DNA of 64,000 nt, from positions 62,001 through 126,000 of the forward strand of contig JAFEAE010000012.1 of assembly GCA_018266575.1 (NCBI GenBank). The letters are read 5' to 3'. The notes below the pieces were generated by a model that saw only the letters and a program-made list of their open reading frames with translations, had not been told where the DNA came from and searched no databases. Numbering within the stretch: the first letter of the stretch is position 1; every line of letters starts with the position of its first letter. Shown in pieces: positions 1 through 9,248 of this stretch. A program made the position numbers and the translations under genes. The stretch is from Bacteroidota bacterium (lineage in GTDB: Bacteria > Bacteroidota > Bacteroidia > Chitinophagales > Chitinophagaceae).

Positions 1-371
1 TTGTGGAGATCAACAATTATCAAAGTGTGCCACTGATCGATATAGGCACCATCAGCCATATCAAAAAAGGCAATATTAAAATTCTCGGAGAAATTGATCA
101 TATAACAAATGAGTCCGTGTATTTCAAAAACGGAACGGTACAAGAGTTTGGCGCGATCGTGGCAGGGATCGGTTATGATAAAAACTTCAGCATATTCAAA
201 GGCGTTGACGATGCACGTTTCAAAGACCTTGATCTCAGTACACGCAAACAACAATACTTTGGAAAAGAAGGATTGTATTTCTGTGGCTTCTGGATCAGCC
301 CGACAGGAGCGATCCGGGAAATTTCGCTGGATGCACAAAAAATAGCTGGTGACATAGCGGGAAAGTTATAA
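1..371 (+). CDS. Flavin-dependent monooxygenase-like protein, C-terminal part (5' truncated by window)
   Basis: The reading frame is open from the first bases and stops at 369-371, so only the last ~122 residues are present. The segment has the order seen at the C-terminus of FAD/NAD(P)H-dependent flavin monooxygenases: an 'IDIGT' stretch, a 'VYFKNGT' strand, then 'GAIVAGIGY', which matches the usual 'DaIilATGY' segment, and near the end 'SPTGAIREIS', resembling the FAD-contacting G-x-TG-x-L-x-E-I motif. In this family the enzyme oxygenates small organic substrates using NADPH; the substrate cannot be told from this fragment. The GTG at position 3 is not the real start. A general pyridine-nucleotide-disulfide oxidoreductase remains possible. 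Confidence 0.7.
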   Translation, partial: VEINNYQSVPLIDIGTISHIKKGNIKILGEIDHITNESVYFKNGTVQEFGAIVAGIGYDKNFSIFKGVDDARFKDLDLSTRKQQYFGKEGLYFCGFWISPTGAIREISLDAQKIAGDIAGKL

Positions 372-520
372 TCATAGCCTGTGTAAAAGCAGGTCAATAA
401 AATATTTTTCAATTTTCAAATATTCAACTGTTTTGTTTGAAAAAAATAATTGTACTTTCAAAAAAGATTTCGACATTGCCATTGGATATAAAGTATAGTC
501 AACCCCAAAACAACTCTTAC

Positions 521-3277
521 ATGCGAACTTGCCATTTACTATTGCTTATTTTGTTTTTCACTTCAAGTGTGGCTCACGCACAACAGCTCATCAAAGGAAG
601 GGTAACAGATGCTTCCACGCAGTCAGGTATTCCGGGCGTAAGCATCGCTATAAAAAATTCATCCGGCGGAACCTATACAGATGACAGAGGAAGGTTTCAG
701 TTTCAAACAAACATGAAATCTTCCATTACACTTATTGCATCTTCCATTGGTTATGAAACAAAGGAAATAGTAGTGAGCGATGTATCACAAAAAATTGAAC
801 TTGTACTCTCGCCGGTATCTTCTTTAGGCCAGGAAGTAATTGTTTCTGCAAGCAGGACAGTGCAACGAAAATTAACTTCGCCGGTTACTATTGAACAGAT
901 CAGCAGCAAAGATGTACAGAATTCGCCCCAGATAAATTATATGGATATGATGCAGGGATTGCGGGGAGTTGATGTTACTGTATCGAGCATCGGTTTTACA
1001 ACAGTTACTACACGCGGATTTAACACAAGCGGCAATACCAACTTCACACAAATTGTGGATGGCATGGATAACCAGGCGCCCGGATTGAATTTTCCTTTGG
1101 GAACTGCAATCGGCTTAACACAATTGGATGTTGATAATATTGAATTACTCTCTGGCGCTTCCTCCGCATTATATGGATCAAGGGGATTGAATGGAACAAT
1201 GGTGATGACCGGAAAAGATCCGTTCAAATACCAGGGATTAAGTGTGCTGATCACACAAGGTGTGAATCATCTTGGAGGGAAGAACAGCAATGACCCCGTA
1301 AAAGCTTCACCCTATTATGACTGGACAATCCGTTGGGGAAAAAAGATTAATGATAAACTTGCTTTTAAGATAAATGCGCAATATACCAAAGCTGCAGACT
1401 GGGTTGCAACAGATACTACCAACAAAAACGGACCCGGATCAAAATACACTGACCCAAATTATAACGGCGTAGATTATTATGGTGGCGCCACTTCTGTTGA
1501 CATCACTCCGTTTTTGCAAGGCGCATTAGCTGGCGATCCGTCATTAGCGCCTATTATAAATCCACTGCTGGGAAATGGCTCTTATTATGTTTCGCGAACC
1601 GGATATCCTGAACATGGATACCTCGATAATAATGCCTATTTATTCAAAGCGAATGCAGAACTCCGGTATAAAATTTCTCCGTCACTGGAATTGATTGCTT
1701 CGGGTACATTTGGTACAGGCAATGTTGTTTACACCAATGATACGAGATATCAGATCAAAGATTTTAAAGTAGGGCAATACCGCGTGGAATTAAAAGCCAA
1801 CAGATGGTTCTTCAGGGCATATACTACTGAAGAAAATTCAGGGCATACATTGGTTGCGGGGCCAACTGCGCAATATATCAATGAAGCATGGAAACCAAGT
1901 TATGATGGCAACACAGGCACAGGATGGTACCCGGATTATACAACACAACTGATCACTTCGCTTGCAACAGGTTCAAACTTGAATGATGCAAACCTTGCAG
2001 CACGTGCTTATGCAGACCAGGGCCGTGCACAATTAGGAAGCGCACTATTCAATCATTTGAAAGATAGTATTTCTTCCACTCCCATTTCTGCTGGCGGCAC
2101 ATTATTCTTAGACAGAAGCAAATTATACAATTCAGAATTTCAGTATAATTTTTCCGACCTCATCAAATTCATGAAAGTAATAGCGGGTGCGAACTGGCGA
2201 TTATATGACCTGAACAGCAAGAACACGTTGTTTCCCGACCAGGGCAAACCCATTCATGTGAATGAATACAGTGCGTATGTGCAACTTTCAAAAAAATTAG
2301 TTGATAATAAACTCGACATCAGCGCTTCGTTCCGCTATGATAAAAACACCTTGTTCACCGACCCGAAAGTAACATCACGTGCCTCTGCTGTATATGAAGT
2401 AGCGCAGGATAATTTCATCCGTTTCTCCTATCAGAATGCATACAGTTTCCCTTCTAATATCCAGTCGTTGCAAAATACATTGAACGGATACAATAGTTAT
2501 TCTTCCGGGGGATCCAATTTATTATTGAACGGCACGTATCATTTTGATCAGTATCCTCCTTATACCTTGTCAAGTGTAACAGCTTATCAAAATTCCGGGA
2601 ACCCGGATTCGCTGCAACGTTTTTATTATAATGACATAAAACCGGAATCGGTCAATTCATTTGAATTAGGTTATGCTACGCTGATCGGAAAAAGAGTAAT
2701 GATCGATGTGCTTGGCTATTTTTCTACCTGGGAAAATTTTATCGGCTATGCAGATGTTGCCAATTCTCCCGGAACAAATGACCCCGCAGCATTCAACGAC
2801 CATAGTACCTATGTTGTATATAATATTGCATTCAATGGCGCTCAAACCGTTAACACCTATGGCTATGCAGCCAGCATAAGTTTTGATCTTACGCACAATT
2901 ATCTTTTCAAAATAAATTATTATTCCGATTATCTTAAAAACAAAAACAACAGCCAGATCAATAATTTCAATACGCCGCATTACCATGTTAACTTTGATTT
3001 TGGCAATAGCGGCTTTGGGAAAAAGCAAGTGTGGTCGTATGATATTACCATGCGTTACAAGCCGGGATATTTTTATGTGGTATCAGGAGGTTTGGCGCAG
3101 GGAAATGTTCCTTCTTCTGCAGTTGTAGATGCACAGATCAGTTACAAGTTATTGAAAGCACATAGCGGCATCCGCATCGGCGGCACCAATATTTTCAATA
3201 AATATTATTCCACAGGTATTGCCAATCCGAATATCGGTGGTGTTTATTATGTTTCGTATGCGTATAATATTTTTTAA
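521..3277 (+). CDS. TonB-dependent outer-membrane receptor
   Basis: About 918 residues. The frame is open from a TTG at 437, but the ATG at 521 gives a clean signal peptide ending near 'VAHAQ', so I prefer it; a TTTG-N17-TACTTTC promoter-like pair just after 430 also places transcription start beyond the TTG. After the signal comes a carboxypeptidase-regulatory-like domain (about 24-100, 'IKGRVTDAST...GIPGVSI'), then a plug domain (about 115-230, with 'IVDGMDNQAPG' and 'LSGASSALYGSRGLNG') and a 22-strand-type barrel rich in aromatic residues ending in a terminal Phe. It should sit in the outer membrane and import a ligand with TonB energy. Genes for a beta-helix lipoprotein and a diheme cytochrome follow on the same strand at close spacing, suggesting one operon. 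Ligand unknown. Confidence 0.9.
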   Translation: MRTCHLLLLILFFTSSVAHAQQLIKGRVTDASTQSGIPGVSIAIKNSSGGTYTDDRGRFQFQTNMKSSITLIASSIGYETKEIVVSDVSQKIELVLSPVSSLGQEVIVSASRTVQRKLTSPVTIEQISSKDVQNSPQINYMDMMQGLRGVDVTVSSIGFTTVTTRGFNTSGNTNFTQIVDGMDNQAPGLNFPLGTAIGLTQLDVDNIELLSGASSALYGSRGLNGTMVMTGKDPFKYQGLSVLITQGVNHLGGKNSNDPVKASPYYDWTIRWGKKINDKLAFKINAQYTKAADWVATDTTNKNGPGSKYTDPNYNGVDYYGGATSVDITPFLQGALAGDPSLAPIINPLLGNGSYYVSRTGYPEHGYLDNNAYLFKANAELRYKISPSLELIASGTFGTGNVVYTNDTRYQIKDFKVGQYRVELKANRWFFRAYTTEENSGHTLVAGPTAQYINEAWKPSYDGNTGTGWYPDYTTQLITSLATGSNLNDANLAARAYADQGRAQLGSALFNHLKDSISSTPISAGGTLFLDRSKLYNSEFQYNFSDLIKFMKVIAGANWRLYDLNSKNTLFPDQGKPIHVNEYSAYVQLSKKLVDNKLDISASFRYDKNTLFTDPKVTSRASAVYEVAQDNFIRFSYQNAYSFPSNIQSLQNTLNGYNSYSSGGSNLLLNGTYHFDQYPPYTLSSVTAYQNSGNPDSLQRFYYNDIKPESVNSFELGYATLIGKRVMIDVLGYFSTWENFIGYADVANSPGTNDPAAFNDHSTYVVYNIAFNGAQTVNTYGYAASISFDLTHNYLFKINYYSDYLKNKNNSQINNFNTPHYHVNFDFGNSGFGKKQVWSYDITMRYKPGYFYVVSGGLAQGNVPSSAVVDAQISYKLLKAHSGIRIGGTNIFNKYYSTGIANPNIGGVYYVSYAYNIF

Positions 3278-3295
3278 TTTTTATAAACCAGTACA

Positions 3296-4582
3296 ATGAA
3301 ATTTCTGCATTATACAACTGCCGTTTTAACAATAAGCATGATCTTTTGCGTTTGCGCCTGCAATCAACCTGCAACAGAAAATGACAGCTATACTACTACA
3401 TTGACTTTTTCTCCCGGCGATGAGAAAAAAATCATGGAAGCTTTTCTTTCTATAAAAGACAGTACACAAATTATTTTGAAAGAAGGCAATTATAAATTCG
3501 ACAATCTCAGCATCGCACAGGGAAAACACATCAAAATAAAAGGCGAAGGTTTTGATAAAACATCATTGGATTTTTCTTCGCAGGCAACAGGTGGCGAAGG
3601 GATACGCGTTACAGGTGTTGTTGATTTTATTTTTTCAGATATAACCATTCATGATTCAAAAGGCGACCTGATCAAAATGAATAAATGCAGCAAAGTAGTT
3701 GTTGCAGGCGTACACGCCACATGGAAGAATGCTGACTCTACCAGCGGCGGTTATGCCATCTATCCTGTTCTATGCAAAAATGTGCTGATAGAAAATTGTT
3801 ATGTGGAAGGTTCTTCCGATGCAGGAATTTATGTAGGACAAACAGATTCTGCGATCGTACGAAATTGCAAGGCTGCAAAAAATGTAGCCGGTTGTGAAAT
3901 TGAAAATACATTGCATGCAGAAGTATACGACAATGAATTTTATGATAACACCGCAGGTTTCCTCATTTTCGATCTGCCGGGTTTATCACAGCGCGGCGGC
4001 CATACAAAAGCATACCACAATTATTTTCATGATAACAATTCAAAAAATTTCGCAAAAGCAGGAAGCTTTGGCACTACATGGGGCGTAGGTAATGCAGCGC
4101 CGGGAAGCGGAGTGGTCATACTCGCTGCATCCAATATTGAATTGTATGATAACAGGATCATTAATAATAACACGTCTTCTATCATTATTGCATCAGGATT
4201 TGCGGTAGATGATAAAGCTGCAGAGAAGATCAATGAAAATTACTTTCCCATTTCTTCCAATATAAAGATCTATAATAATACCATGCAGATGGGCGATAAA
4301 TTCCCGGAAGCAGTGTACGAACATCATATCGGAAAGTTGTTGGTAGGTATTGAAGGAAAACTGAAAGCAGAAGATACCTCCAGGAAAAATATGCGCATTC
4401 CGTTTATCATGTATGATGGCATCTCAAAAAATATACTGACAAAACAAAACCTGTCAAACCCTGATTCCATCTGCATTTCACAACAAGGCAGCAATTTGTT
4501 TGTGAACGCAGACTTTATAAATATCACCAACCAGGCGAAATGGCACCCGGATACAAATATGGCGCCTTATGTTTGTAAATAG
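3296..4582 (+). CDS. Right-handed parallel beta-helix lipoprotein (TIGR03805-like)
   Basis: 428 residues starting at ATG 3296, 18 bp after the TonB receptor. The N-terminus is a lipoprotein signal with a Cys at the 'VCACN' lipobox. The body shows repeated short strands with 'NCYVEGSSDAGIYVG', 'NKASKNVAGCEIEN'-like and 'YDNEFYDNTAGF' patterns typical of PbH1 right-handed beta-helix repeats. From family knowledge, this looks like the parallel beta-helix family that recurs beside a diheme cytochrome family (TIGR03805 with TIGR03806), and the next gene fits that partner. NosD-like carbohydrate-binding and polysaccharide lyase folds share this architecture, but I see no lyase catalytic set. It is probably anchored facing the periplasm. 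The stop codon overlaps the possible GTG start of the next frame by one base. Confidence 0.8.
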   Translation: MKFLHYTTAVLTISMIFCVCACNQPATENDSYTTTLTFSPGDEKKIMEAFLSIKDSTQIILKEGNYKFDNLSIAQGKHIKIKGEGFDKTSLDFSSQATGGEGIRVTGVVDFIFSDITIHDSKGDLIKMNKCSKVVVAGVHATWKNADSTSGGYAIYPVLCKNVLIENCYVEGSSDAGIYVGQTDSAIVRNCKAAKNVAGCEIENTLHAEVYDNEFYDNTAGFLIFDLPGLSQRGGHTKAYHNYFHDNNSKNFAKAGSFGTTWGVGNAAPGSGVVILAASNIELYDNRIINNNTSSIIIASGFAVDDKAAEKINENYFPISSNIKIYNNTMQMGDKFPEAVYEHHIGKLLVGIEGKLKAEDTSRKNMRIPFIMYDGISKNILTKQNLSNPDSICISQQGSNLFVNADFINITNQAKWHPDTNMAPYVCK

Positions 4583-4647
4583 TGATCGTATTTACTACAA
4601 AGTTTTCAAAGAACAATGTTTTTGCTAAATCAATTTTAATTCTCAAC

Positions 4648-5724
4648 GTGAAAAATATTTTTTTATACGGCAGTTTCATTACTCTTTCCATAATCTTTTT
4701 TTCCATCGGGATGGAAAGCTGTACGCAATCTGATAAAAAACAAACAACAGCATCAACCGGATTTGAATTCCAAGAAAAATTATCCGACTATGGCTTTTTC
4801 AAAAACGAATTGAAAAAACTGGAGCCCGCAAATGAACAGCTAACACGTTATGAACTCATCACGCCATTATTTACTGATTATGCAGTAAAGGATCGTTTTA
4901 TTTTTTTGCCAAAAGGAAAACAAATCAATTATACACAAAACGGCGTACTTGATTTTCCTGATTCCACCATCATAATAAAAAATTTTGCTTACCGCGATTC
5001 ATCCTATCAGAAGACCATGATCGAAACAAGATTACTGGTTAAAGATCCCACAGATCATTTATGGAAAGTGATGGATTATGTATGGAACAAAGAACAAACA
5101 GATGCGGAGAAAACGATCATCGGCGCTTCTCTTCCGATTAAATTGAGAGATGATGAAGACAAACTTGTTTCAACAATATACAAAGTGCCAAACACTAATG
5201 ATTGCAAACGTTGCCATAACAATAACAATATCACCTCACCGATCGGGCCTAAAGCAAGGAATTTAAATTTTACATTGACCGGACAAACAAATAACCAGTT
5301 GGCCCAATGGGCATCAAAAGGATCGCTTAATGGATTACCCGAATTAAATAAAGTGCAGCAATTACCTGATTGGAAAGACAGCGTTCATTATTCTCTTGAG
5401 CAAAGGGCAAGAGCTTATCTCGATGTGAATTGCGCACATTGTCACACCAAAGGTGGCGATGCATATAACACCGGTTTATTTTTAAATTATGATGAAACTG
5501 ATGCGTTCCATGTTGGTGTGATGAAAGAACCTGTTTCCGCAGGCGGCGGAGCTGGTGGTTTGAATTACGATGTAATACCGAAAGATTATCCCAATTCAAT
5601 TTTAGCATACCGCATGAACAGTACAGAACCCGGAACAGCGATGCCGGAACTCGGGCGTTCATTAATTCATAAAGAAGGAGTGAGGTTGATCCGGCAATGG
5701 ATCACCAACATGAAATCAAAATAA
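4648..5724 (+). CDS. Diheme c-type cytochrome lipoprotein (SO2930/HNE_0200-like, TIGR03806)
   Basis: The frame is open from a GTG at 4582 that overlaps the previous stop. A GTG at 4648 gives an ideal lipoprotein signal of about 25 residues ending at 'GMESC', so I prefer it (358 aa). Two covalent heme motifs are visible: 'CKRCH' near 5208 and 'CAHCH' near 5431. A late 'GTAMPELGR' may supply a Met axial ligand. Domain order and size match the SO2930/HNE_0200 family of diheme cytochromes that pairs with the beta-helix lipoprotein encoded just upstream. The likely role is electron transfer in the periplasm; the partner and substrate are not known for the family. Convergent with the glycosidase gene downstream. 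Confidence 0.82.
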   Translation: MKNIFLYGSFITLSIIFFSIGMESCTQSDKKQTTASTGFEFQEKLSDYGFFKNELKKLEPANEQLTRYELITPLFTDYAVKDRFIFLPKGKQINYTQNGVLDFPDSTIIIKNFAYRDSSYQKTMIETRLLVKDPTDHLWKVMDYVWNKEQTDAEKTIIGASLPIKLRDDEDKLVSTIYKVPNTNDCKRCHNNNNITSPIGPKARNLNFTLTGQTNNQLAQWASKGSLNGLPELNKVQQLPDWKDSVHYSLEQRARAYLDVNCAHCHTKGGDAYNTGLFLNYDETDAFHVGVMKEPVSAGGGAGGLNYDVIPKDYPNSILAYRMNSTEPGTAMPELGRSLIHKEGVRLIRQWITNMKSK

Positions 5725-5843
5725 GCAGTGATCTTTTTGTTTTACATTGCCTGAAAAATTTCGGCAATAACTGAGTTTGAGGCATGGGCCGGAATTTTCA
5801 ATTGTCAAAAAAACGTTGCAGCAGCATGCTGTTCGGTAATGAA

Positions 5844-7727
5844 TTATTTTTTCCCCTCTTCCAGAAATTCCATAAACACTAGCAAGCCCCCCCAATGATA
5901 AAATCCGTCTGCACTTCCAACATCAGACCCTTTGCCATTTACAGAATTGTAATTTTCATATACGCCACCGTCTTCTTTCCAGTTTTGCATAAATAAATTT
6001 TTGGATTTGGCGATCAGGTCTGCACGTGCATCTTTTACATCATAATTCCGCATGCCCATGTACACCAAAAAATTCATCGGCCCCCATATTCTTCCACGCC
6101 AGTAATCATTGTCTTTAAAACCCGGATCGTTGCGGCTTATGGAAGGCATTATATAATCCCCATAAAATTCATTGGTATTGAAATAATGTTCCCTGATCAT
6201 GCGTTCCGCTTGTTTTTCCGTACATGCTTTTGCAAGCATCGGGTAAAAATTGGTAGGCGACAAACGATAACTTTTTTCATCCTTGTCCAATCGTTTATTT
6301 AAAAAAATGCCAGACTTCTCATCCCATAATGTTGCTAACTGGTTGGTATAAAAAACAGCACGTTTATGTATTTCATTTGCTTCTGCAGTTTTGCCAAGAA
6401 TATTTGAAATTTCTTCCATGGAGTGGCAATCCATAATATACAAACTCATCAAACCAACATCTGCAAGTTGCATGGTATTGGTTTGCGCATTGAAAGGAAC
6501 ACTATCATACATTGGCGAGTTGTCAAGGCCCGATTCCAATTTCGCAGCTTCTGTATTATGTATATCAAATGATTTGGATTCACCAATTATATTGTTTGAT
6601 CCCCAGCACAAATAACCTTTATCATCCCTGTTCTTCGGCCACCACCTGTTCCATGTCAACAGCTCGTCGTACACTTCATTCAAGAACCATTTCTCTTTAA
6701 ACTTTTTATAGATTTCCAAAATTACTGTACTTCCAATCGGCGGCTGCGACCTGTCCCACGATGTATTACCAAATGTTGATTGATAATTCGGAATAAAACC
6801 TTCCGGTGTTATTGCTTTTGTAATTTCAATCGCGTTTGCATACGCAAGATCTTTGTTGAATGATGAAAGCATGTAACTCGCAAAATAAGTGTCCCAGTCA
6901 AAAAGCACAAAGCCACCCCAGCCATTGTTCCAGTTCCTGCTCACCGGTGTGATCACTCTTTTATTTGGTGCATCATAAATGGTGTTCCATGCAAGAATGG
7001 TTTGCATCGCCTTAAACGACTCAGATAAAGCGCCATAACCGTCTACACGTTTTTGTTGTTGGTTATGTTTTTGTTCGAGTATATTTTTTATTTGTTGCAG
7101 TGTTCTTGTTTTTCCCGTGTAGATGGCAAATTCATGTTCCAATGAAAATGTAAGATGTGGCGCAGTAGTTACCGCGTACGCATCAAGGATTGGCGTTCCT
7201 GTTGTGCTGACAGTAATTGTGCGGGAATTAAATTTCCCCAGCAATTTATTATCCTGCACAGCAATTGATCCCTCATAATTCCAAAGCAATCCTGCTTCTG
7301 CGCACAAATAAAGTGATGATTTTTTTTCTGGTGTTATTAATATCAGTTCATCATTTTCGTCGGTTGTGGTTTGGATAGAAAATTTATCGCCCTGGTATTC
7401 GATCGTTAAACTTGTATAGCTTCCATCATCTGTACGCAAGCCCGGTGTTATTTTTTCAGGGCGTTTCGCAAACGAAGAAGTTTTGAATGTTTCCCTTACA
7501 TAAGCAGGATCACCGGGTTTTGTGAAACATAAATTGATGGAGAAACCTTCCGGCAATAATGCATACGAAGTGAAACTGTTATTGTACCAGGAATTCCAGC
7601 CGCTTGCTAATTTTTGCTGAAGCGCTTTATATTCGGCTGTCTTTATATTTCGTGAAACCGGTTGTGCATTTATTGAAACATATAATAAAAGGAAAAGCAG
7701 CGATGGTATGATTGTTATTTTTTTCAT
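5844..7727 (-). CDS. Secreted MGH1/GH63-like glycoside hydrolase (trehalase-type (alpha/alpha)6 barrel)
   Basis: 627 residues with a Sec signal ('LLLYVSINAQ'). The middle and C-terminal parts carry the pattern of (alpha/alpha)6-barrel glycosidases of the GH63/mannosylglycerate hydrolase type: 'GGFVLFDWDTYFASYM', 'QPPIGSTVILEIYKK', 'ETGLDNSPMYD'-like and 'YWRGRIWGPMNFLVYMG'. Acidic residues in the DWDTYF and LDNSP segments are candidates for catalysis and substrate binding, by analogy with GH63. An N-terminal beta-sandwich of about 200 residues precedes the barrel. It likely cleaves alpha-linked sugars in the periplasm or outside the cell. It stands alone, convergent with the cytochrome gene, and no SusCD pair is next to it. 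The exact substrate cannot be assigned. Confidence 0.8.
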   Translation of the reverse strand: MKKITIIPSLLFLLLYVSINAQPVSRNIKTAEYKALQQKLASGWNSWYNNSFTSYALLPEGFSINLCFTKPGDPAYVRETFKTSSFAKRPEKITPGLRTDDGSYTSLTIEYQGDKFSIQTTTDENDELILITPEKKSSLYLCAEAGLLWNYEGSIAVQDNKLLGKFNSRTITVSTTGTPILDAYAVTTAPHLTFSLEHEFAIYTGKTRTLQQIKNILEQKHNQQQKRVDGYGALSESFKAMQTILAWNTIYDAPNKRVITPVSRNWNNGWGGFVLFDWDTYFASYMLSSFNKDLAYANAIEITKAITPEGFIPNYQSTFGNTSWDRSQPPIGSTVILEIYKKFKEKWFLNEVYDELLTWNRWWPKNRDDKGYLCWGSNNIIGESKSFDIHNTEAAKLESGLDNSPMYDSVPFNAQTNTMQLADVGLMSLYIMDCHSMEEISNILGKTAEANEIHKRAVFYTNQLATLWDEKSGIFLNKRLDKDEKSYRLSPTNFYPMLAKACTEKQAERMIREHYFNTNEFYGDYIMPSISRNDPGFKDNDYWRGRIWGPMNFLVYMGMRNYDVKDARADLIAKSKNLFMQNWKEDGGVYENYNSVNGKGSDVGSADGFYHWGGLLVFMEFLEEGKK

Positions 7728-7838
7728 GATCCACCGAAGTTATTTCAATCATCTTAATTTCTGAAAATGAAAAAATTTAATTTTGGATTATTATGAAGAT
7801 TTTATTTTAAAACATGTGTGAGTAAAATTCAAACATTA

Positions 7839-9230
7839 TTATTTCCAGCCGCCGCCTAAACTTTTATACAGGTTCACGATAGCCGTTAACTGCTGAAGCT
7901 TATCGTTAACGCCGGCGAGTTCTGCGGCCAATAAGCTTTGTTCGGAGGTGAGTACATCCGTGTAATTAGTGGCCGAAGAATATTTAAGCAGTTCTTTTGT
8001 ATAATCAACAGATTTTTGCAGGTAAGAAATCTGTTCTTTGCGCAACGATTGTTTTTTCAATGCAGCTTTATAACTATACAATGCGTCGGATACTTCCTGT
8101 CCTGCAACTAATATTGTTTTTTTGAACGTATTTAAATATTCTTCCTGGTTTGCCTGTGCAACAGCAAGCCGTTGTTTGTTTCTTCCCTGTTCAAATACGG
8201 GTTGTAATAATCCCCCTGTAATGTTTGCAAAAAAACTGACGGGATCTAGTAATTGCGACAATGCAATGGAAGAAAAACCTGTTGACCCTGTTATAGTAAA
8301 TGCAGGATAGAAATAAGTTCGTGCTACATTCACCTGTTCAAATGAATTGCGAAGCTGGTATTCTGCCTGCTGTACATCCGGCCGGTTTGCCAATAATTGT
8401 ACGGGTACACCTGTTGACAAATTTGTTACAACGATCTGCTGTTCTAATGTTGCCCTGTAAATCGTATCCGGATTTTTTCCCAGCAAAATACTCAACATGT
8501 TTTCTGTTTCGCGGATATTTTGTTTTAAATCCGGGATGGTTATTTCTACGGAGTAACGATTGGCTTCGCTTTGCACGACTGCTGCGCCTGTCACTACATT
8601 GCTTTCTTTTAAAACCTTCATCGTTTCTACTTCTTTAATTCTGTTCGCTACTGTTCTTTCTGTAATGTGAAGTTGTGCTTCGTAAGCTAACAATGAATAA
8701 TAGTTGGTAACAATGTCTGCAACTAATTGTGTTTGCACGGCTCTTTTGTATGCTTCGCTTTGCAGCAATGATGCAAGTGCTGCTTTTTTTGTGCTCTTCA
8801 GTTTTCCCCACACATCTGCTTCCCAACTCGTTGTTATCGCTGCCGAATACGCTTCAGGAAAACCATAAGCTGTTGAAGGTACCCTTTGAAAAGTTGCATT
8901 TGTGTTTGCATCAACATTGGGAAAAGATGCAAGCTTGCTTTGTTTGAAATTTGCAGCAGCAGTTTTTATTCTTGCCACGGCTATTTTTAAATCGAAATTA
9001 TTATTGATTCCTTCCCGGATAAGCGATTGAAGCAATGTATCAGTAAACATCTGCTTCCACGAAATAGTTGCGATATTATTTAAAGAATCATTATTGGAAG
9101 AATCCCTGAATAATTTATTATTTACCGCATCAACAGGTTGATGATAGGGTTGAGTGACTTTGCATGCGCTTATTATTACCGCCATGCATATTGAAAGGTA
9201 TAAATATTTTCTCCACACTTGTTTTCTCAT
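7839..9230 (-). CDS. RND efflux outer-membrane channel lipoprotein (TolC/OprM, NodT family)
   Basis: 463 residues; ATG at 9230 and a lipobox 'IISAC' at about residue 23. Two OEP repeats of long helices and barrel strands are recognisable, with family signatures 'ISWEADVWGKLKS'-like, 'LLANRPDVQQAEYQL', 'YPAFTITGSTGFSS' and 'GGLLQPVFEQGRNKQ', the last two typical of the OprM/CusC/NodT group. It forms the outer-membrane duct of the tripartite pump encoded immediately upstream (18 bp after the pump gene). Complete and of normal length. Confidence 0.95.
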   Translation of the reverse strand: MRKQVWRKYLYLSICMAVIISACKVTQPYHQPVDAVNNKLFRDSSNNDSLNNIATISWKQMFTDTLLQSLIREGINNNFDLKIAVARIKTAAANFKQSKLASFPNVDANTNATFQRVPSTAYGFPEAYSAAITTSWEADVWGKLKSTKKAALASLLQSEAYKRAVQTQLVADIVTNYYSLLAYEAQLHITERTVANRIKEVETMKVLKESNVVTGAAVVQSEANRYSVEITIPDLKQNIRETENMLSILLGKNPDTIYRATLEQQIVVTNLSTGVPVQLLANRPDVQQAEYQLRNSFEQVNVARTYFYPAFTITGSTGFSSIALSQLLDPVSFFANITGGLLQPVFEQGRNKQRLAVAQANQEEYLNTFKKTILVAGQEVSDALYSYKAALKKQSLRKEQISYLQKSVDYTKELLKYSSATNYTDVLTSEQSLLAAELAGVNDKLQQLTAIVNLYKSLGGGWK

Positions 9231-9248
9231 TGTTAGCCGCTCTGTCTT

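Noticed and set aside
437..520. TTG-started extension of the TonB receptor
   Set aside because: The added residues are not signal-like, and ATG 521 gives a clean signal peptide.
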